NCBI GenBank assembly: GCA_009746045.1
Contig: RPFO01000072.1
Location: 3,545,237-3,609,236, forward strand
Source of the DNA: Mesostigma viride
Lineage: Eukaryota > Streptophyta > Mesostigmatophyceae > Mesostigmatales > Mesostigmataceae
DNA: 64,000 nucleotides
Direction of reading: 5' to 3'
Shown in pieces: positions 1 to 8,834 of the stretch; the stretch's first letter is position 1, and every line of letters begins with the position of its first letter. Below the pieces are notes generated by a model. The model worked only from the letters and a program-made list of their open reading frames with translations, was not told the DNA's origin and searched no databases. Position numbers and translations under genes: made by a program.

Positions 1-602
1 ACTTCTTGCTTGACGACAGCTTCCAACGCATCGTGAACATAACTTGAAGAAGAACGAAATACCGATTCGTGTGTAATGTTCGCGGCGTTCTGATTGTCGA
101 GTAGACTTTCGAGAATGACTTGTGGAGATCCCCGAACTCTCATCGAGAAAGAAACCGTTTTAAAATCCGCATACGAACCTAGTCGTGTGGAGGGGGGTGA
201 GGTCACGAATTCTTGGCCATGCTCGAGTTTGCACCAAACAAGGTTTTCTGATACTCGCGTGTCGAAAAAACCATCTCCTGGACGAACATGTTTTCCGTGG
301 TAAGCGCACACAACTCCGTCTTCTCTTACTCTTCCTCCACAAGATAGCCTAAAACCTCTATGCGGACACCGGTCCAAGCACGTTGCGATCTTATCGCTGG
401 AAGATCTGTATACAAACAAGTCGGAATCGTTCACCCGAATCACTTTGGGTCGTTTGAACATTTCGACATGTCCTAAACAAACCCATTTGTCGCAAAAACT
501 CGAGACGGTTGGAATCGCGGGTTTCGGTTTGCGACAGAGCCTTTGAATATGTTCTGCGCAAAATAACGTTGAAAGGTTCGGCCGCCTGATACTTATTTTC
601 AT
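1..602 (-). CDS. Rieske [2Fe-2S] domain protein, N-terminal part (runs off the left edge)
   Basis: This minus-strand frame is open from an ATG at 600-602 to the window edge, giving about 200 residues without a stop. It contains a clear Rieske iron-sulphur motif: C79-P-H81-R-G and C98-A-Y-H101-G, i.e. C-x-H-x16-C-x2-H, preceded by a conserved-looking WVCLGH segment near residue 40. Rieske domains of this spacing bind a 2Fe-2S cluster and pass electrons to a mononuclear iron oxygenase domain, which would lie beyond the edge. The family is typical of ring-hydroxylating and chlorophyll- or choline-type oxygenases; the substrate cannot be told here. The first ~35 residues are basic and could be a targeting or poorly conserved region. 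It is divergent from the next gene across a 74-base AT-rich gap. Whether the gene is viral or host is not settled by sequence alone. Confidence 0.8.
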   Translation of the reverse strand, partial: MKISIRRPNLSTLFCAEHIQRLCRKPKPAIPTVSSFCDKWVCLGHVEMFKRPKVIRVNDSDLFVYRSSSDKIATCLDRCPHRGFRLSCGGRVREDGVVCAYHGKHVRPGDGFFDTRVSENLVWCKLEHGQEFVTSPPSTRLGSYADFKTVSFSMRVRGSPQVILESLLDNQNAANITHESVFRSSSSYVHDALEAVVKQE

Positions 603-651
603 CTCCGTGTGAAGGTATCTGTGAAAAACAGTCAAGTGGTGGTGACGAACC

Positions 652-676
652 TTTATTTTGTATTATTATAACACAA
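652..676. promoter_or_regulatory. AT-rich divergent promoter region
   Basis: The 74-base gap between the divergent Rieske-type gene and the following plus-strand gene ends in an AT block (tattattataac, 661-672) just before the ATG at 677. Similar AT boxes precede many other genes in the viral part of the window. Confidence 0.45.
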
Positions 677-1285
677 ATGCGCGCCTTCACAAGTTTTTTG
701 CCTCGCCCGGCTCCTGTCCCTATCCCAATACCAATCCCGCTGCCTGTTCCTGTTCCTCGACCAAGGCCGCGTCCACGACCGAGAGTTTTGGCCGGAAACC
801 AGAGTCCGTGGGATCGCGACGTGTATATCGTGAATAAAAACCACCCGTTCCAATCTCTTCTGGCGGTTTGCGACATTGAACGCGATCGAAAAACTAACGT
901 TATGCGGCCCATGACACACGTTCTTGGCTTCAACGATGAGAAAATGGCGCTTCTCATGGAAAAGATTGCGCAAGATGATGAGAAAACGGGGCGTCTTAAC
1001 GAATGGGCGATCGACGACGACAAAGTCGAGTCTTTCTTGAAAACAAAACTTGAAGACTTTGTCATGTCTATTCAAGAAGAAGAAACACCACAGGTTTCTA
1101 TAAGCCATGAAACTCACATCGAAGTCCGACAGATGCCATTTCGGGACTTGATCAATTGGACTGGTTTGTCCGGAATGGTACTCAGAATTATAGAGATACA
1201 AAACGGAAAAGTCGTGATTTCTTCACATTATCCCAGGGATGATTGCATGTATTTCATTCCATTTATTAAGATGTGTTTACGGTAG
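677..1285 (+). CDS. Unknown protein with Pro/Arg-rich N-terminus
   Basis: The protein has 202 residues. Residues 8-36 are a striking proline-alternating stretch (PVPIPIP..., then PRPRPRPRPR) that moves from hydrophobic to basic; the rest is a mixed, apparently globular region of about 165 residues with no motif I recognise. The ATG at 677 follows an AT-rich box directly. Reading frames on the other strand across the same bases look like shadows, since they translate the repeat into unstructured Arg/Gly text. The C-terminal half has the alternating hydrophobic pattern of a folded domain. Function unknown; the proline segment could be an extended linker or a membrane-proximal region. Confidence 0.65.
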   Translation: MRAFTSFLPRPAPVPIPIPIPLPVPVPRPRPRPRPRVLAGNQSPWDRDVYIVNKNHPFQSLLAVCDIERDRKTNVMRPMTHVLGFNDEKMALLMEKIAQDDEKTGRLNEWAIDDDKVESFLKTKLEDFVMSIQEEETPQVSISHETHIEVRQMPFRDLINWTGLSGMVLRIIEIQNGKVVISSHYPRDDCMYFIPFIKMCLR

Positions 1286-1323
1286 TCATGCTTCGTTGAA
1301 TCGGACGCTTCTGTCCACAGGCT

Positions 1324-1785
1324 CTATGCCTTGAATGGCTGTGTATGATTCTGCTGCCCAAGTTTCCAGTGGGCGAAACAAAATGGCAATGAAACAAGAA
1401 CAGCTACTGCTATTCCCATGACGGAATAAAAAGGGACCACTCGGAACAATGAATCTTTCCCGAGATATTTATAGGTTTGAAACGTAAGAGCGCTCCAGAT
1501 GGCTGCACCAATGATCTGGGCCGCAATTCCCGTCCAATTTCGTTTTTTATCAGTTCCAGATGACGTCATTCTTGCCGTCGCGTATATGATGCCGGACATT
1601 GCGAGAAGGGCGACATAATTGACGTTCTTTGTCACGCTTGTCTGCCATATCCACATTTTGCTCAAGGGGTCTTGCGTCTGATATTGAAAGAGCTGCCGAA
1701 AGAGTGTCGGACGCAGGATTTTTGTTTCACGTCCTCTGAGTTCGTTACTATCGACGAAGTCAGAATTCTCGTTACGAGTTTGCAT
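1324..1785 (-). CDS. Small multi-pass membrane protein
   Basis: The protein has 153 residues. The first ~50 are polar, followed by three likely membrane segments: around residues 55-70 (VNYVALLAMSGIIYA), 87-105 (GIAAQIIGAAIWSALTF) and 117-140 (FYSVMGIAVAVLVSLPFCFA). No catalytic motif is visible. Small membrane proteins of this type are common in the inner membrane of NCLDV virions, which would suit its position beside late genes, but that is inference from context. It is convergent with the gene ending at 1285 and lies 50 bases from the next minus-strand gene. Confidence 0.65.
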   Translation of the reverse strand: MQTRNENSDFVDSNELRGRETKILRPTLFRQLFQYQTQDPLSKMWIWQTSVTKNVNYVALLAMSGIIYATARMTSSGTDKKRNWTGIAAQIIGAAIWSALTFQTYKYLGKDSLFRVVPFYSVMGIAVAVLVSLPFCFAHWKLGQQNHTQPFKA

Positions 1786-1835
1786 GGTTCGTTACCATAC
1801 GCAAACGATTTTTTAATCCGAGTGGTCTGACTTCT

Positions 1836-2266
1836 TCACTGCGGGGTGTAGCTCCCGAGGACATACTTCAGACAGAAATCGCCGGCGGTCCATCCGTTGT
1901 GGAGTTTGTGATCTACTGTGGCGCTCGCTCCCAGCTTCCGTAGCTCGTTTAACGTCTTTCGAACGTCTCCGACAGACATATCCGGAATCGACGTGCTCAT
2001 AATAGGAGCACGCTTCCTCTTCTTCCCACTGTCGTCCGAGTCACCGCCCGAGTCCTCCATATTGACATCGCGTCAGTCTTGGGCGGATCCGGGTCCGATA
2101 CGACCACCTCGGTCTTTGGCGGCTCGGTCTTTGGCAACTCGGCCTTTGGCGGCTCGGCCTTAGACGGCTCGGCCTTGGACGGCTCGGCCTTAGACGGCTC
2201 GGCCTTAGACGGCTCGGCCTTAGACGGCTCGGCCTTGGAAGCTTTCTCGGAAGTCTTGGCAGGCAT
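1836..2266 (-). CDS. Lys/Ala/Glu/Pro-repeat basic protein (frame broken once)
   Basis: The reading starts at ATG 2264-2266 with MPAKTSEKA and enters about six tandem copies of a five-residue unit (SKAEP), then PPK/LPKTE variants. It then breaks near 2069-2072 and continues in the adjacent frame into an acidic patch (GGDSDDSG), a basic KKRKR cluster that resembles a nuclear localisation signal, and a ~55-residue globular end with [16 protein letters not shown]. The break is consistent with one missing base. An alternative is a separate 74-residue gene starting at 2060. The repeat resembles histone H1-type tails, so DNA binding or condensation is possible but not shown. The gene is divergent from VLTF3. 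Confidence 0.55.
2140..2237. repeat. 15-base tandem repeat coding SKAEP units
   Basis: A near-perfect 15-base unit (gacggctcggcctta) is repeated about six times in tandem, with degenerate copies at the left side. It encodes the Ser-Lys-Ala-Glu-Pro units of the overlapping minus-strand gene. Confidence 0.85.
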
Positions 2267-2350
2267 GTTGTGTAGGAAAGTTTGTTGATACTGATGCTCG
2301 ACTTTTTTTTCTCGCCTGTTGAACGAACGGAGTAAAACTACGTCAACACT

Positions 2351-3487
2351 ATGGACAAGACCACAGTCGAGGCCAAGTACAAGGAGTGCATGAAGTGGTT
2401 CGATGATAACGAAGAAACCCACGGCAAGTTCCGGAACGACTTTATTCTAGACGTGATCCCAGTGTACATGCGGTACTGTCACTCTGTTCAGCGCAGAAAA
2501 CCGGTGTCTTCCAAGTCGAGCGTCTGGACCAAAACAAAGCACGGCGAGCTCGTCGAGGTCACATTCCTCGAAAACGAGTGGGCGACGATCAAACAACAGA
2601 ACAAAGAGACGACGCTCCCCTTCTCTGAGGCAGTCGAGAAAGGGCTGGTCAGCGAGCGTCTGAAGTACCGTCCACCTGTATCGGACAACGGGGATTTGGT
2701 GACTCGAGACAAGGGCTATCTTTACGACGAGTTTATGCTGGCGCTGTCGAAGTGGAGTTTCCTTCCATCTAAGATCACCGCTTGCTCAACTCCAGTGATG
2801 CTCTATGATTTATACGGCTTCTGTCCCGAATGCAAGGTCAACATGGTCGAGGACGTCTCGAGAGGCGACTTGATGTGCAGCAAATGCGGTCTCGCGACTC
2901 CGGCTACTAACCAGGGCGTAGAGTCCGTGCCATACGGCACTCAAATCGACACCACAGACTACTGCTACAAGCGCATCAATCATTTCAACGAGTGCATCGC
3001 GCAATTCAATGCTCGCGAAAAATCGAGCATTCCTGACGACATTCTGGACTCGATTCGCCTGGACTTCAAGAAGATGCGGCTTAGCAACAAGAACGACATC
3101 ACCGTCAAGCACGTCCGCAAAGTGCTCAGAAAGCTGCGACTTTCTAAATATTTCGAGCATTCTGTTCAGATCACCCACATCCTCCACGGATCCACGCCGC
3201 CTACTATGACAATGGAGCAAGAGGAAAAGCTGCGTAACATGTTCCGAATGATTCAGAAGCCTTTTGAGGATGTGTGTCCCAAGAACCGAAAGAACTTTTT
3301 GAATTACTCGTATACAATTCACAAAATGTGCCAGTTGTTGGGGTATGACAAATTCATTCAGTACTTTCCGCTGTTAAAGAGCAGAGAAAAGCTGTGGGGT
3401 CAGGATGTCATGTGGAAAGGCATCTGTAACAAGCTCAACTGGCAGTTCATCCCATCCACATTTATTCCTCCTGGTTCTCATCCATAG
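2351..3487 (+). CDS. VLTF3: VLTF3-like late transcription factor
   Basis: The protein has 378 residues, the usual size for the family. It has a zinc ribbon at residues 158-179 (C158-P-E-C161 ... C176-S-K-C179), then the conserved C-terminal part with KHVRKVLRKLRL, HILHGSTPP, NFLNYSYTIHKMCQLLG and KLWGQDVMWKGICNKLNW, which matches the poxvirus late transcription factor 3 family found across NCLDVs. The protein should direct viral RNA polymerase to late promoters, such as those of the capsid genes in this window. It is one of the core NCLDV genes, so it anchors the identity of the viral DNA. The gene is intact. Its last 26 bases overlap the end of the convergent PCNA gene. Confidence 0.93.
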   Translation: MDKTTVEAKYKECMKWFDDNEETHGKFRNDFILDVIPVYMRYCHSVQRRKPVSSKSSVWTKTKHGELVEVTFLENEWATIKQQNKETTLPFSEAVEKGLVSERLKYRPPVSDNGDLVTRDKGYLYDEFMLALSKWSFLPSKITACSTPVMLYDLYGFCPECKVNMVEDVSRGDLMCSKCGLATPATNQGVESVPYGTQIDTTDYCYKRINHFNECIAQFNAREKSSIPDDILDSIRLDFKKMRLSNKNDITVKHVRKVLRKLRLSKYFEHSVQITHILHGSTPPTMTMEQEEKLRNMFRMIQKPFEDVCPKNRKNFLNYSYTIHKMCQLLGYDKFIQYFPLLKSREKLWGQDVMWKGICNKLNWQFIPSTFIPPGSHP

Positions 3488-4275
3488 CTTCTCGCTCGCC
3501 TTCTCCTTCCTCGGTCTCTTCGCCGACCTGAGGTGCGAGTGCGAACATCAATGATCCGAGATCGCCTATCTTGTATTTAACTATCATCGGATATTCTGGC
3601 ATAATAAAAATATCAACTGTGTTGCATAGCCCCGAAGCTTTGGAAAATGTGCACAAGTAGCGGACAGAGTAAGTCTCGTCGATCCTGTCTCCGTTGACTG
3701 CATTCAGCGTCATTTCGGGGTGATTCTTTCCGATCTCCAGTTGGCAGTTTCCGATGTCGCCCGAACCGCTCAACACGATGTTATCTCCCCCGCATTCGAT
3801 CCTGACCTTGTCGGCCACAATGGAAATGTCGCGACAAATTTTCTGGAACTCGGAGCTGACCATGGTGATGCAAGTCATGTACTCCTTTTCGGGGATCTCG
3901 ATCATTTCCTCGTCGATGTCCATAAGTTTCATCTCGTAAGTCCACGGGTGTTCTTCACGCGGTTGAGAATCGTGATCTGCAAAACGTCCAGGTTAGCGTC
4001 GTCAAGACGAAGTTCCAACTCGTCGTTGACGGTGACGTTTTTAGAAGCTTGAACAGGTTGACGAGGCTGATACCGATCGTGTACTGCTTGTTGCATTTGT
4101 ATTCCTCGATCTTGGACGCCTCGAGAAACGCGTGAAAGAGTGCGCAGTGAGCGAGGTCGAAAGAAACAATCCGGACACCTTTCTGATCGAAAAAGAAGTT
4201 CACATCGTTCGTGAGTTCCTTCAAAACCTCCACGAGCATCTTGATGGAAGAACCTTGCACGGTTCGGAATTCCAT
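3462..4275 (-). CDS. PCNA: PCNA sliding clamp (frame broken once)
   Basis: Two frames together make one PCNA of about 270 residues. The first starts at 4275 (MEFRTV...) and holds the N-terminal clamp domain, with FDLAHCALFHAFLEAS in the position of the conserved DNA-facing helix and KCNKQYTIGISLVNLFKLLK. The second continues with the inter-domain region, LMDIDEEMIEIPEKEY, and the C-terminal domain, ending in KYKIGDLGSLMFALAPQVGEE, which matches the APK-type C-terminus of PCNAs. A glutamate-rich tail follows. The frames meet at a five-base T run (plus strand 4038-4042) that looks one base short. As a trimeric clamp it would tether the viral DNA polymerase. It is a standard NCLDV gene. Confidence 0.9.
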
Positions 4276-4278
4276 GAT

Positions 4279-4530
4279 TTAGGCCGCGACGGACCCTAGG
4301 TACGTGTACCCTATAAAGTTGACGTCTGTGTCTTTCGTGATCGGGTTTTTACCTCCTTTTTCGAGAAAAAAAATCACTCGCTGACCCTGAATCACGGTTG
4401 AGTATATGCGATGGTTGCCGATATCGAACGGGTTCACGCGAGAAAGAGTCTCTCCGCTTTGAGAAAACCGCAAAAACTTGTGGATGTTGACGATGTTCGC
4501 TTCCAATACCTTGGCTTTCTGCGCGTTCAT
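4279..4530 (-). CDS. Small unknown protein, paralogue of the gene at 54047
   Basis: The protein has 83 residues and starts at 4530, three bases from the start of PCNA. The core NPFDIGNHRIYS matches NPLDIGIARIYS in the 72-residue product at 54047-54265. In both, the motif is followed by a short beta-rich segment ending in an aromatic, Gly-rich piece (GYTYLG or GWISSS). The repeat of this pattern at two distant loci supports both as real genes. The second copy lies next to fibre-type genes, so a role in fibre or head-surface assembly is possible; no catalytic residues are visible. Confidence 0.6.
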   Translation of the reverse strand: MNAQKAKVLEANIVNIHKFLRFSQSGETLSRVNPFDIGNHRIYSTVIQGQRVIFFLEKGGKNPITKDTDVNFIGYTYLGSVAA

Positions 4531-4608
4531 CGAAGTCTGACCATTTCCAACAATCTTTATGTTCGTTCTAGAACGAAGGTGGAAAATATCAGTTACAATT
4601 ATCCCAAA

Positions 4609-4905
4609 ATGCCGTCCTCTTCTACAACCGGATCTATCGCCGATATCTTATATGACGGCGTGCGTCGTGGTTGGTCGGTGTCCATGAACAAGGACGGACA
4701 CGTCGTTTTCGAGGTCCCAAGCGACGAAGACGATGACGTAAGCTTGCCCGTTGCAGATATTATAGATGCTGTGCCGATACTTGACGAAACCACCACGTGC
4801 AAGCGACGCAAAAGCGTTCACAAGACATCTCAATACGTACGATTGGCTTCCGGAAAGAGACTCCGCGTGCAAGTCAAAGTGACCGAGGAGGAAGATCCAA
4901 ATTAA
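4609..4905 (+). CDS. Small unknown acidic-basic protein
   Basis: The protein has 98 residues from the ATG at 4609, preceded by an A/T-rich leader (cagttacaattatcccaaa). An open frame extends upstream, but it overlaps the divergent gene, so the start at 4609 is preferred. The N-terminal half has a beta-like VSMNKDGHVVFEVPS followed by an acidic DEDDD run; the C-terminal half is basic (CKRRKSVHK, GKRLRVQVKV). No family is recognised. It lies between the PCNA-side cluster and the LysM gene. Confidence 0.55.
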   Translation: MPSSSTTGSIADILYDGVRRGWSVSMNKDGHVVFEVPSDEDDDVSLPVADIIDAVPILDETTTCKRRKSVHKTSQYVRLASGKRLRVQVKVTEEEDPN

Positions 4906-4964
4906 ATCTTTGAACATTATAGAAACTCAAACTGGATCTTCCAAGAGCACCGTCCAGCGGAAAC

Positions 4965-7120
4965 ATGGTTGCCGTCCCTCAAGATTTACTAGAGCGGATG
5001 GTTCGCATGTTTCCGGATCAGTCAACACTCAAATCTGAACCTGCCAATCCGGAAACGCATCCGGATACGATTATAAAGAACGCGTATGAGCGAAATATTT
5101 TGCCAGCATACGCGATCGAAGGTAATGGACTGTACGGTAACAAAAACGGTCACGTGACTGAAGAAGGGGACACGTGGAAGTCTATCTCAGAAAAATTCGG
5201 GGTATCTGTGGATGACCTTATTATCGCAAATCCTCATCTTTCTCCCCTCGTTTTGGCGCCGAATAGTTTTATTCTTCTACCCAAGCGGTTCACGTTTCCT
5301 GACTTTGTCGAAGGCGTCATTCATCAGGACAACAACATGGACTTGTGGTCCGGAGTCGGCGAAGATAAAGGAGAAGACCCTGGTGGAAAAGGGATGGGAA
5401 TGATAGAGGCACTTAAATACGCTTGGAACAACCCTAGACAAGCCGCGCAATCTGCAGTCGGTATCGCTAGACAGACAGCGAACAACCCATGGAAAGCTGC
5501 CACGCTTGGAATGACGGGTGCGGCAACGTTTCTTAATCCCATGAACGCTGCTAATCTCGTCGCAGTTGCCAACGCAAATCGAAACAACGACTGGAAAACT
5601 TCGCTCGCTTACGCTTTCCCAGTCTTCTTGGCGGAGTGGGTGCCGCCGCAGGTTTCATACCGGGTATGAAGGGTGTTGGGAACGCTTTGACGTACGCTTC
5701 TGGTCTTTCAAACACATCCATGGGCAGGTACGGAACAATGGCCGCTTTGGACGCGGGTCACGCGTACTCCAACGCGAGAGCAGGACAAGGTCTACGTGCT
5801 GCTGGCATGTCCCTCGCGAACAACGCTGCCGGAGCTGCGTTGCAGATGGCCGCTACGGATGAACGAATCGGATCAATGCTGAACACGTTCGGCATAACGA
5901 ATGTGTCGCCCTCGAAGCTGTCTGCATACATCAATATGTACGGACCCGCTGTTATTGAACGATTCTTGCCACGCGACATGCATCAATGGACAAGCGCGAT
6001 GCCATGACAAAGCTAATGACAGCATTCACAAACGGTCTTCTTTAATGGAATACATGAACCCTGACATGGCTGTCGAGTCTCTGGGCGATGCGTGGAATTG
6101 TACGGTCTCGGAAACGGGCCGACTCAGCGGCAACAACGTGCATTTGATGAAAGGTTGAAAAACCAGGTACAAGACCAAGGTGTAGTTGACGTCGATTTTC
6201 AAGAACGCAATACACCAGAAAATCTGAGAGACCTTGTAATCGCTGCTAAAAAATATAGGGTTCCTGGAGGGACGATCGATCAAATCATGAGCGGTAGTGG
6301 TGATAAAGCGTACAATCTAACGCAAGCAATTGATCGACGGTATGCAATTGATGACTTGAAGGACGACTTTGCAGATATGTCAGATCCCATACTCGATGAT
6401 CCCGAACATATCAAGGGTTATTTACGTGATGCAAGAAGATGGGGAGTAACAGAGGACGAGATAAGAGACGCGACGATTGACGGAGTTGACACCGCACTAC
6501 GTCTTACACAGCTGGGAGACAGACAATATAATCGAAATCGGCGAGACAATCCTTTAGAAGAGGACTGGTCACGCATGTCCGATCCAGTACACGACCATCC
6601 GGATAACGTCAAACGACTAGTCGATGAAGCTAGAAGTTATGGGATTTCAGAGAAAGATATTAATGACGCTCTTCAGATCCAGACCGGTGGACAAGGTGGT
6701 AACCTCACCAGCTTGATCGATGAAAATTATAGAGGCCCGGGACAATCTCCTTATGACCCTCTGAATCTTAATAATGGATTCACAGAGTTGCCATGGGACG
6801 GAACCGATCTTCTTACACAACTCGAAAAAGACCGGCTGTTCCGCAAGAGGGACGGGAAGTTATACGAAATGTACCGTGACATGACTAACAAACTCGGACC
6901 GCAAGATGCTAGAAAGCTCGATGCTTGGTATGACAAGCTTATAGACAGTGACAAAAACACGTGGTCGTCTATGATGACGGAGCCTGGCAACTTCATTGGT
7001 CGACAGAATCGGGCGTTTGAAGCAAATCGAAACATTAACAATTACAAGGGTTCTGTAGATCCCGCGTATTATCGAAAGCTCCGTGACCTTATTGCACAGA
7101 GAGGACAATTCCGTCGCTAG
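4965..7120 (+). CDS. LysM-containing structural-type protein (frame broken about four times)
   Basis: Three consecutive open frames (4965-5669, 5636-6007, 6092-7120) and a short piece between them appear to be one gene of about 715 residues. A LysM-like fold is visible at residues ~65-110 (TEEGDTWKSISEKFGVSVDDLIIANPHL ... SFILLP is the region; key features are GDTW, ISEKFGVS and the LLP end). It is followed by an Ala/Gly/Asn-rich middle with hydrophobic helices, then a charged, helix-rich C-terminus with two related ~60-residue blocks (DDFADMSDPILDDPEHIKGY and EDWSRMSDPVHDHPDNVKRL). Breaks lie near 5618-5620, 5988-5989, 6039-6043 and 6090, each explicable by one missing base. LysM binds N-acetylglucosamine polymers, so wall or chitin binding is plausible. 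The stop overlaps the stop of the convergent MCP1. Confidence 0.6.
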
Positions 7121-8737
7121 TTTAAGAATGTCTTTCGAGCGTGTCCGTTTGAAATCTCAAAAATGTTCAAAACGCGAGCGTACACATGAACGCGCCCGTT
7201 CGACATGATTGGACCCTCTCTAACTCCTGGCAAGTTTTTAAAAAACAAACGAAGGGTCGCCCTGTCCACTTTGCTGAAGTTAATGCTCCCGTGGGCTGGT
7301 CTTCTTCAGGCTTTAGCGAAAACGGAATAAAGTACACCATCTCAAAGTTATTTTCGACAGGTATGCGTCGATGGAACTCGGCAGGCAAAAAAAAGTTGAA
7401 CCAAAGAGGGTCCCTCGGAGGTGAGAACAGATCGCCGTTATTAAGAGTCAGCGTCGCGCGGTCAAAAAAGCATTGTCAATGTGCACCATCTGCTTTCCGT
7501 ACGTGCGCACAAAATAACGACCACGATCGATCATGTCGTTTTTCGCAAATGGACGATTTCCTTCAAAGTTCCAGTATTCTTCGTTTGCGTTCTTTTCATC
7601 GCTGCCTTCTAGACGACGATGGTCGGCCCTGAAGAAAAATATGAGCTCTTTACACGCTCCCGAAATCGGGTCTAACGAAAGGTCCTTGATTAGCTTGTCT
7701 CGTTTGGTGAGCGGGAACTCGAGGTGCTTTGTCTCCGTTATCAGGTACGAATGCGTGCCTTTGTTGAATTGAGCTCGTTCGAAATCGTCCAAAAGTATGT
7801 AGCGCGTGACGAGGCGTACTGCGCGCAGGTCACCTCCTAATTCTGATCGCATCAACTGTTCGCCAGTGTCTGTAAGGCCAGAGTTCACGTCGCCCTCAAA
7901 AATCGTCACGGGTTTCCGCACAAACCGCTCTGGATCGACTGAAGGGGCAGTCTTGAACGGGATTTTCTCCATGTAGCTCAAATAGTCTTGACGGAGCGGC
8001 TTTGCACTCATCTTTAACACGACTTCCACGTCGTGATACTGAATCGCAGCAATCGGTAGTGCGTATCCCGCCTCTTTGTTGAAAAAGAAACGCAGAGGGA
8101 CGTAAACATGTTGATCGTGCATGGTTCCAATGTTACCGACGCCTCCGTGCTCTGAAGGCAGACCCTGTATCACGCTCAAATCTGAATTACGTGTCACGCA
8201 ATCCCAAATGCGTAGAAAATCGCCTGTGTGGCTGTCAATCATGTTTCCGCCGACCCACAATTCGACCGTGTTTGTCAACACGTAACCAAGGTAGTCGATC
8301 CAAGCGGGTTGGAATGACTCGTGTGTGATCCCATCGTAATCCGCATCCGCTAACAACGGATAATTAGACGCTTTGAACGCCGCGAGTGTCCTCGTAGTCA
8401 CAGTTTCGAGGCCTGGATTCGTCGGAGTGACTCCGTCCTCATCCACAGCGTTCTTGTCTACGTGAACTTGCATAACCCCGTAGTTAAGTTTTGTGATATT
8501 GAAGTAAAGATACATCTGCGTCACTAAATCGCCAATCCTCGGTATCTTGAACTTAACTTGGCCTCCGTACATGGGAACCACGTCGGGCAAAATTTCGACA
8601 TCGGTCCAGCTAAAATTTGTGTGACGGGAAAACACGGACTTGAAAAAAGTCTTCTCTGGATCGACTGTGAGGAAGGTGTCAAAAGCCCCCTTGGCTTTCA
8701 GCCAAGTCAGATGGGCCGTAATGTTTTGAGAAGCCAT
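7117..8737 (-). CDS. MCP: Major capsid protein 1 (double jelly roll; frame broken twice)
   Basis: This is an NCLDV major capsid protein. The N-terminal jelly roll starts at 8737 with the family hallmark: KAKGAFDTFLTVDPEKTFFKS then SRHTNFSW, PRIGDLVTQMYLYF, and VELWVGGNMIDSHTGDFLRIWD. The C-terminal jelly roll has TRYILLDDFERAQF, HLEFPLTKRDK and a frame-broken end that continues past the first stop at 7448. After a six-base A run (7464-7469) the match resumes (LWFNFFLPAEFHRR, YFIPFSLKPEEDQPTG), and after a second break near 7288-7290 it ends with VHVYARVLNIFEISNGH. The true stop is then at 7117. Both breaks look like single missing bases. It forms the outer icosahedral shell as trimers. It is the most divergent of the four copies and lacks the GMGGKR(F/Y)AS ending of the others. 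Confidence 0.9.
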
Positions 8738-8834
8738 AGGAGATGTATGTCTATATAATTCTACGATCGTTTATTTTCTTTCTAGGCCGCGTAGAAACTT
8801 TTTTTTTCGGGAACAATACTATATCCATTTATCC
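8738..8834. promoter_or_regulatory. Divergent late-type promoter region between MCP1 and MCP2
   Basis: This 97-base gap separates two divergent capsid genes. It holds tctatataattcta (8750-8763) about 15 bases before the MCP1 start, and actatatcc (8818-8826) about 10 bases before the MCP2 start. Both resemble the AT boxes before MCP3 and several other genes. Confidence 0.5.

Noticed and set aside
391..1201. Two overlapping minus-strand ORFs (391-1065, 653-1201) of 182-224 residues
   Set aside because: They are antisense to the plus-strand gene at 677 and to the Rieske-type gene frame. Their sequence consists of repeat-derived Arg/Gly/Asp text and lacks structure, while the opposite frames carry the motifs.
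7186..7632. 148-residue plus-strand ORF after the LysM gene
   Set aside because: It is antisense to the frame-broken C-terminal end of MCP1, which carries the conserved FIPFSLKPE and VHVYAR segments.
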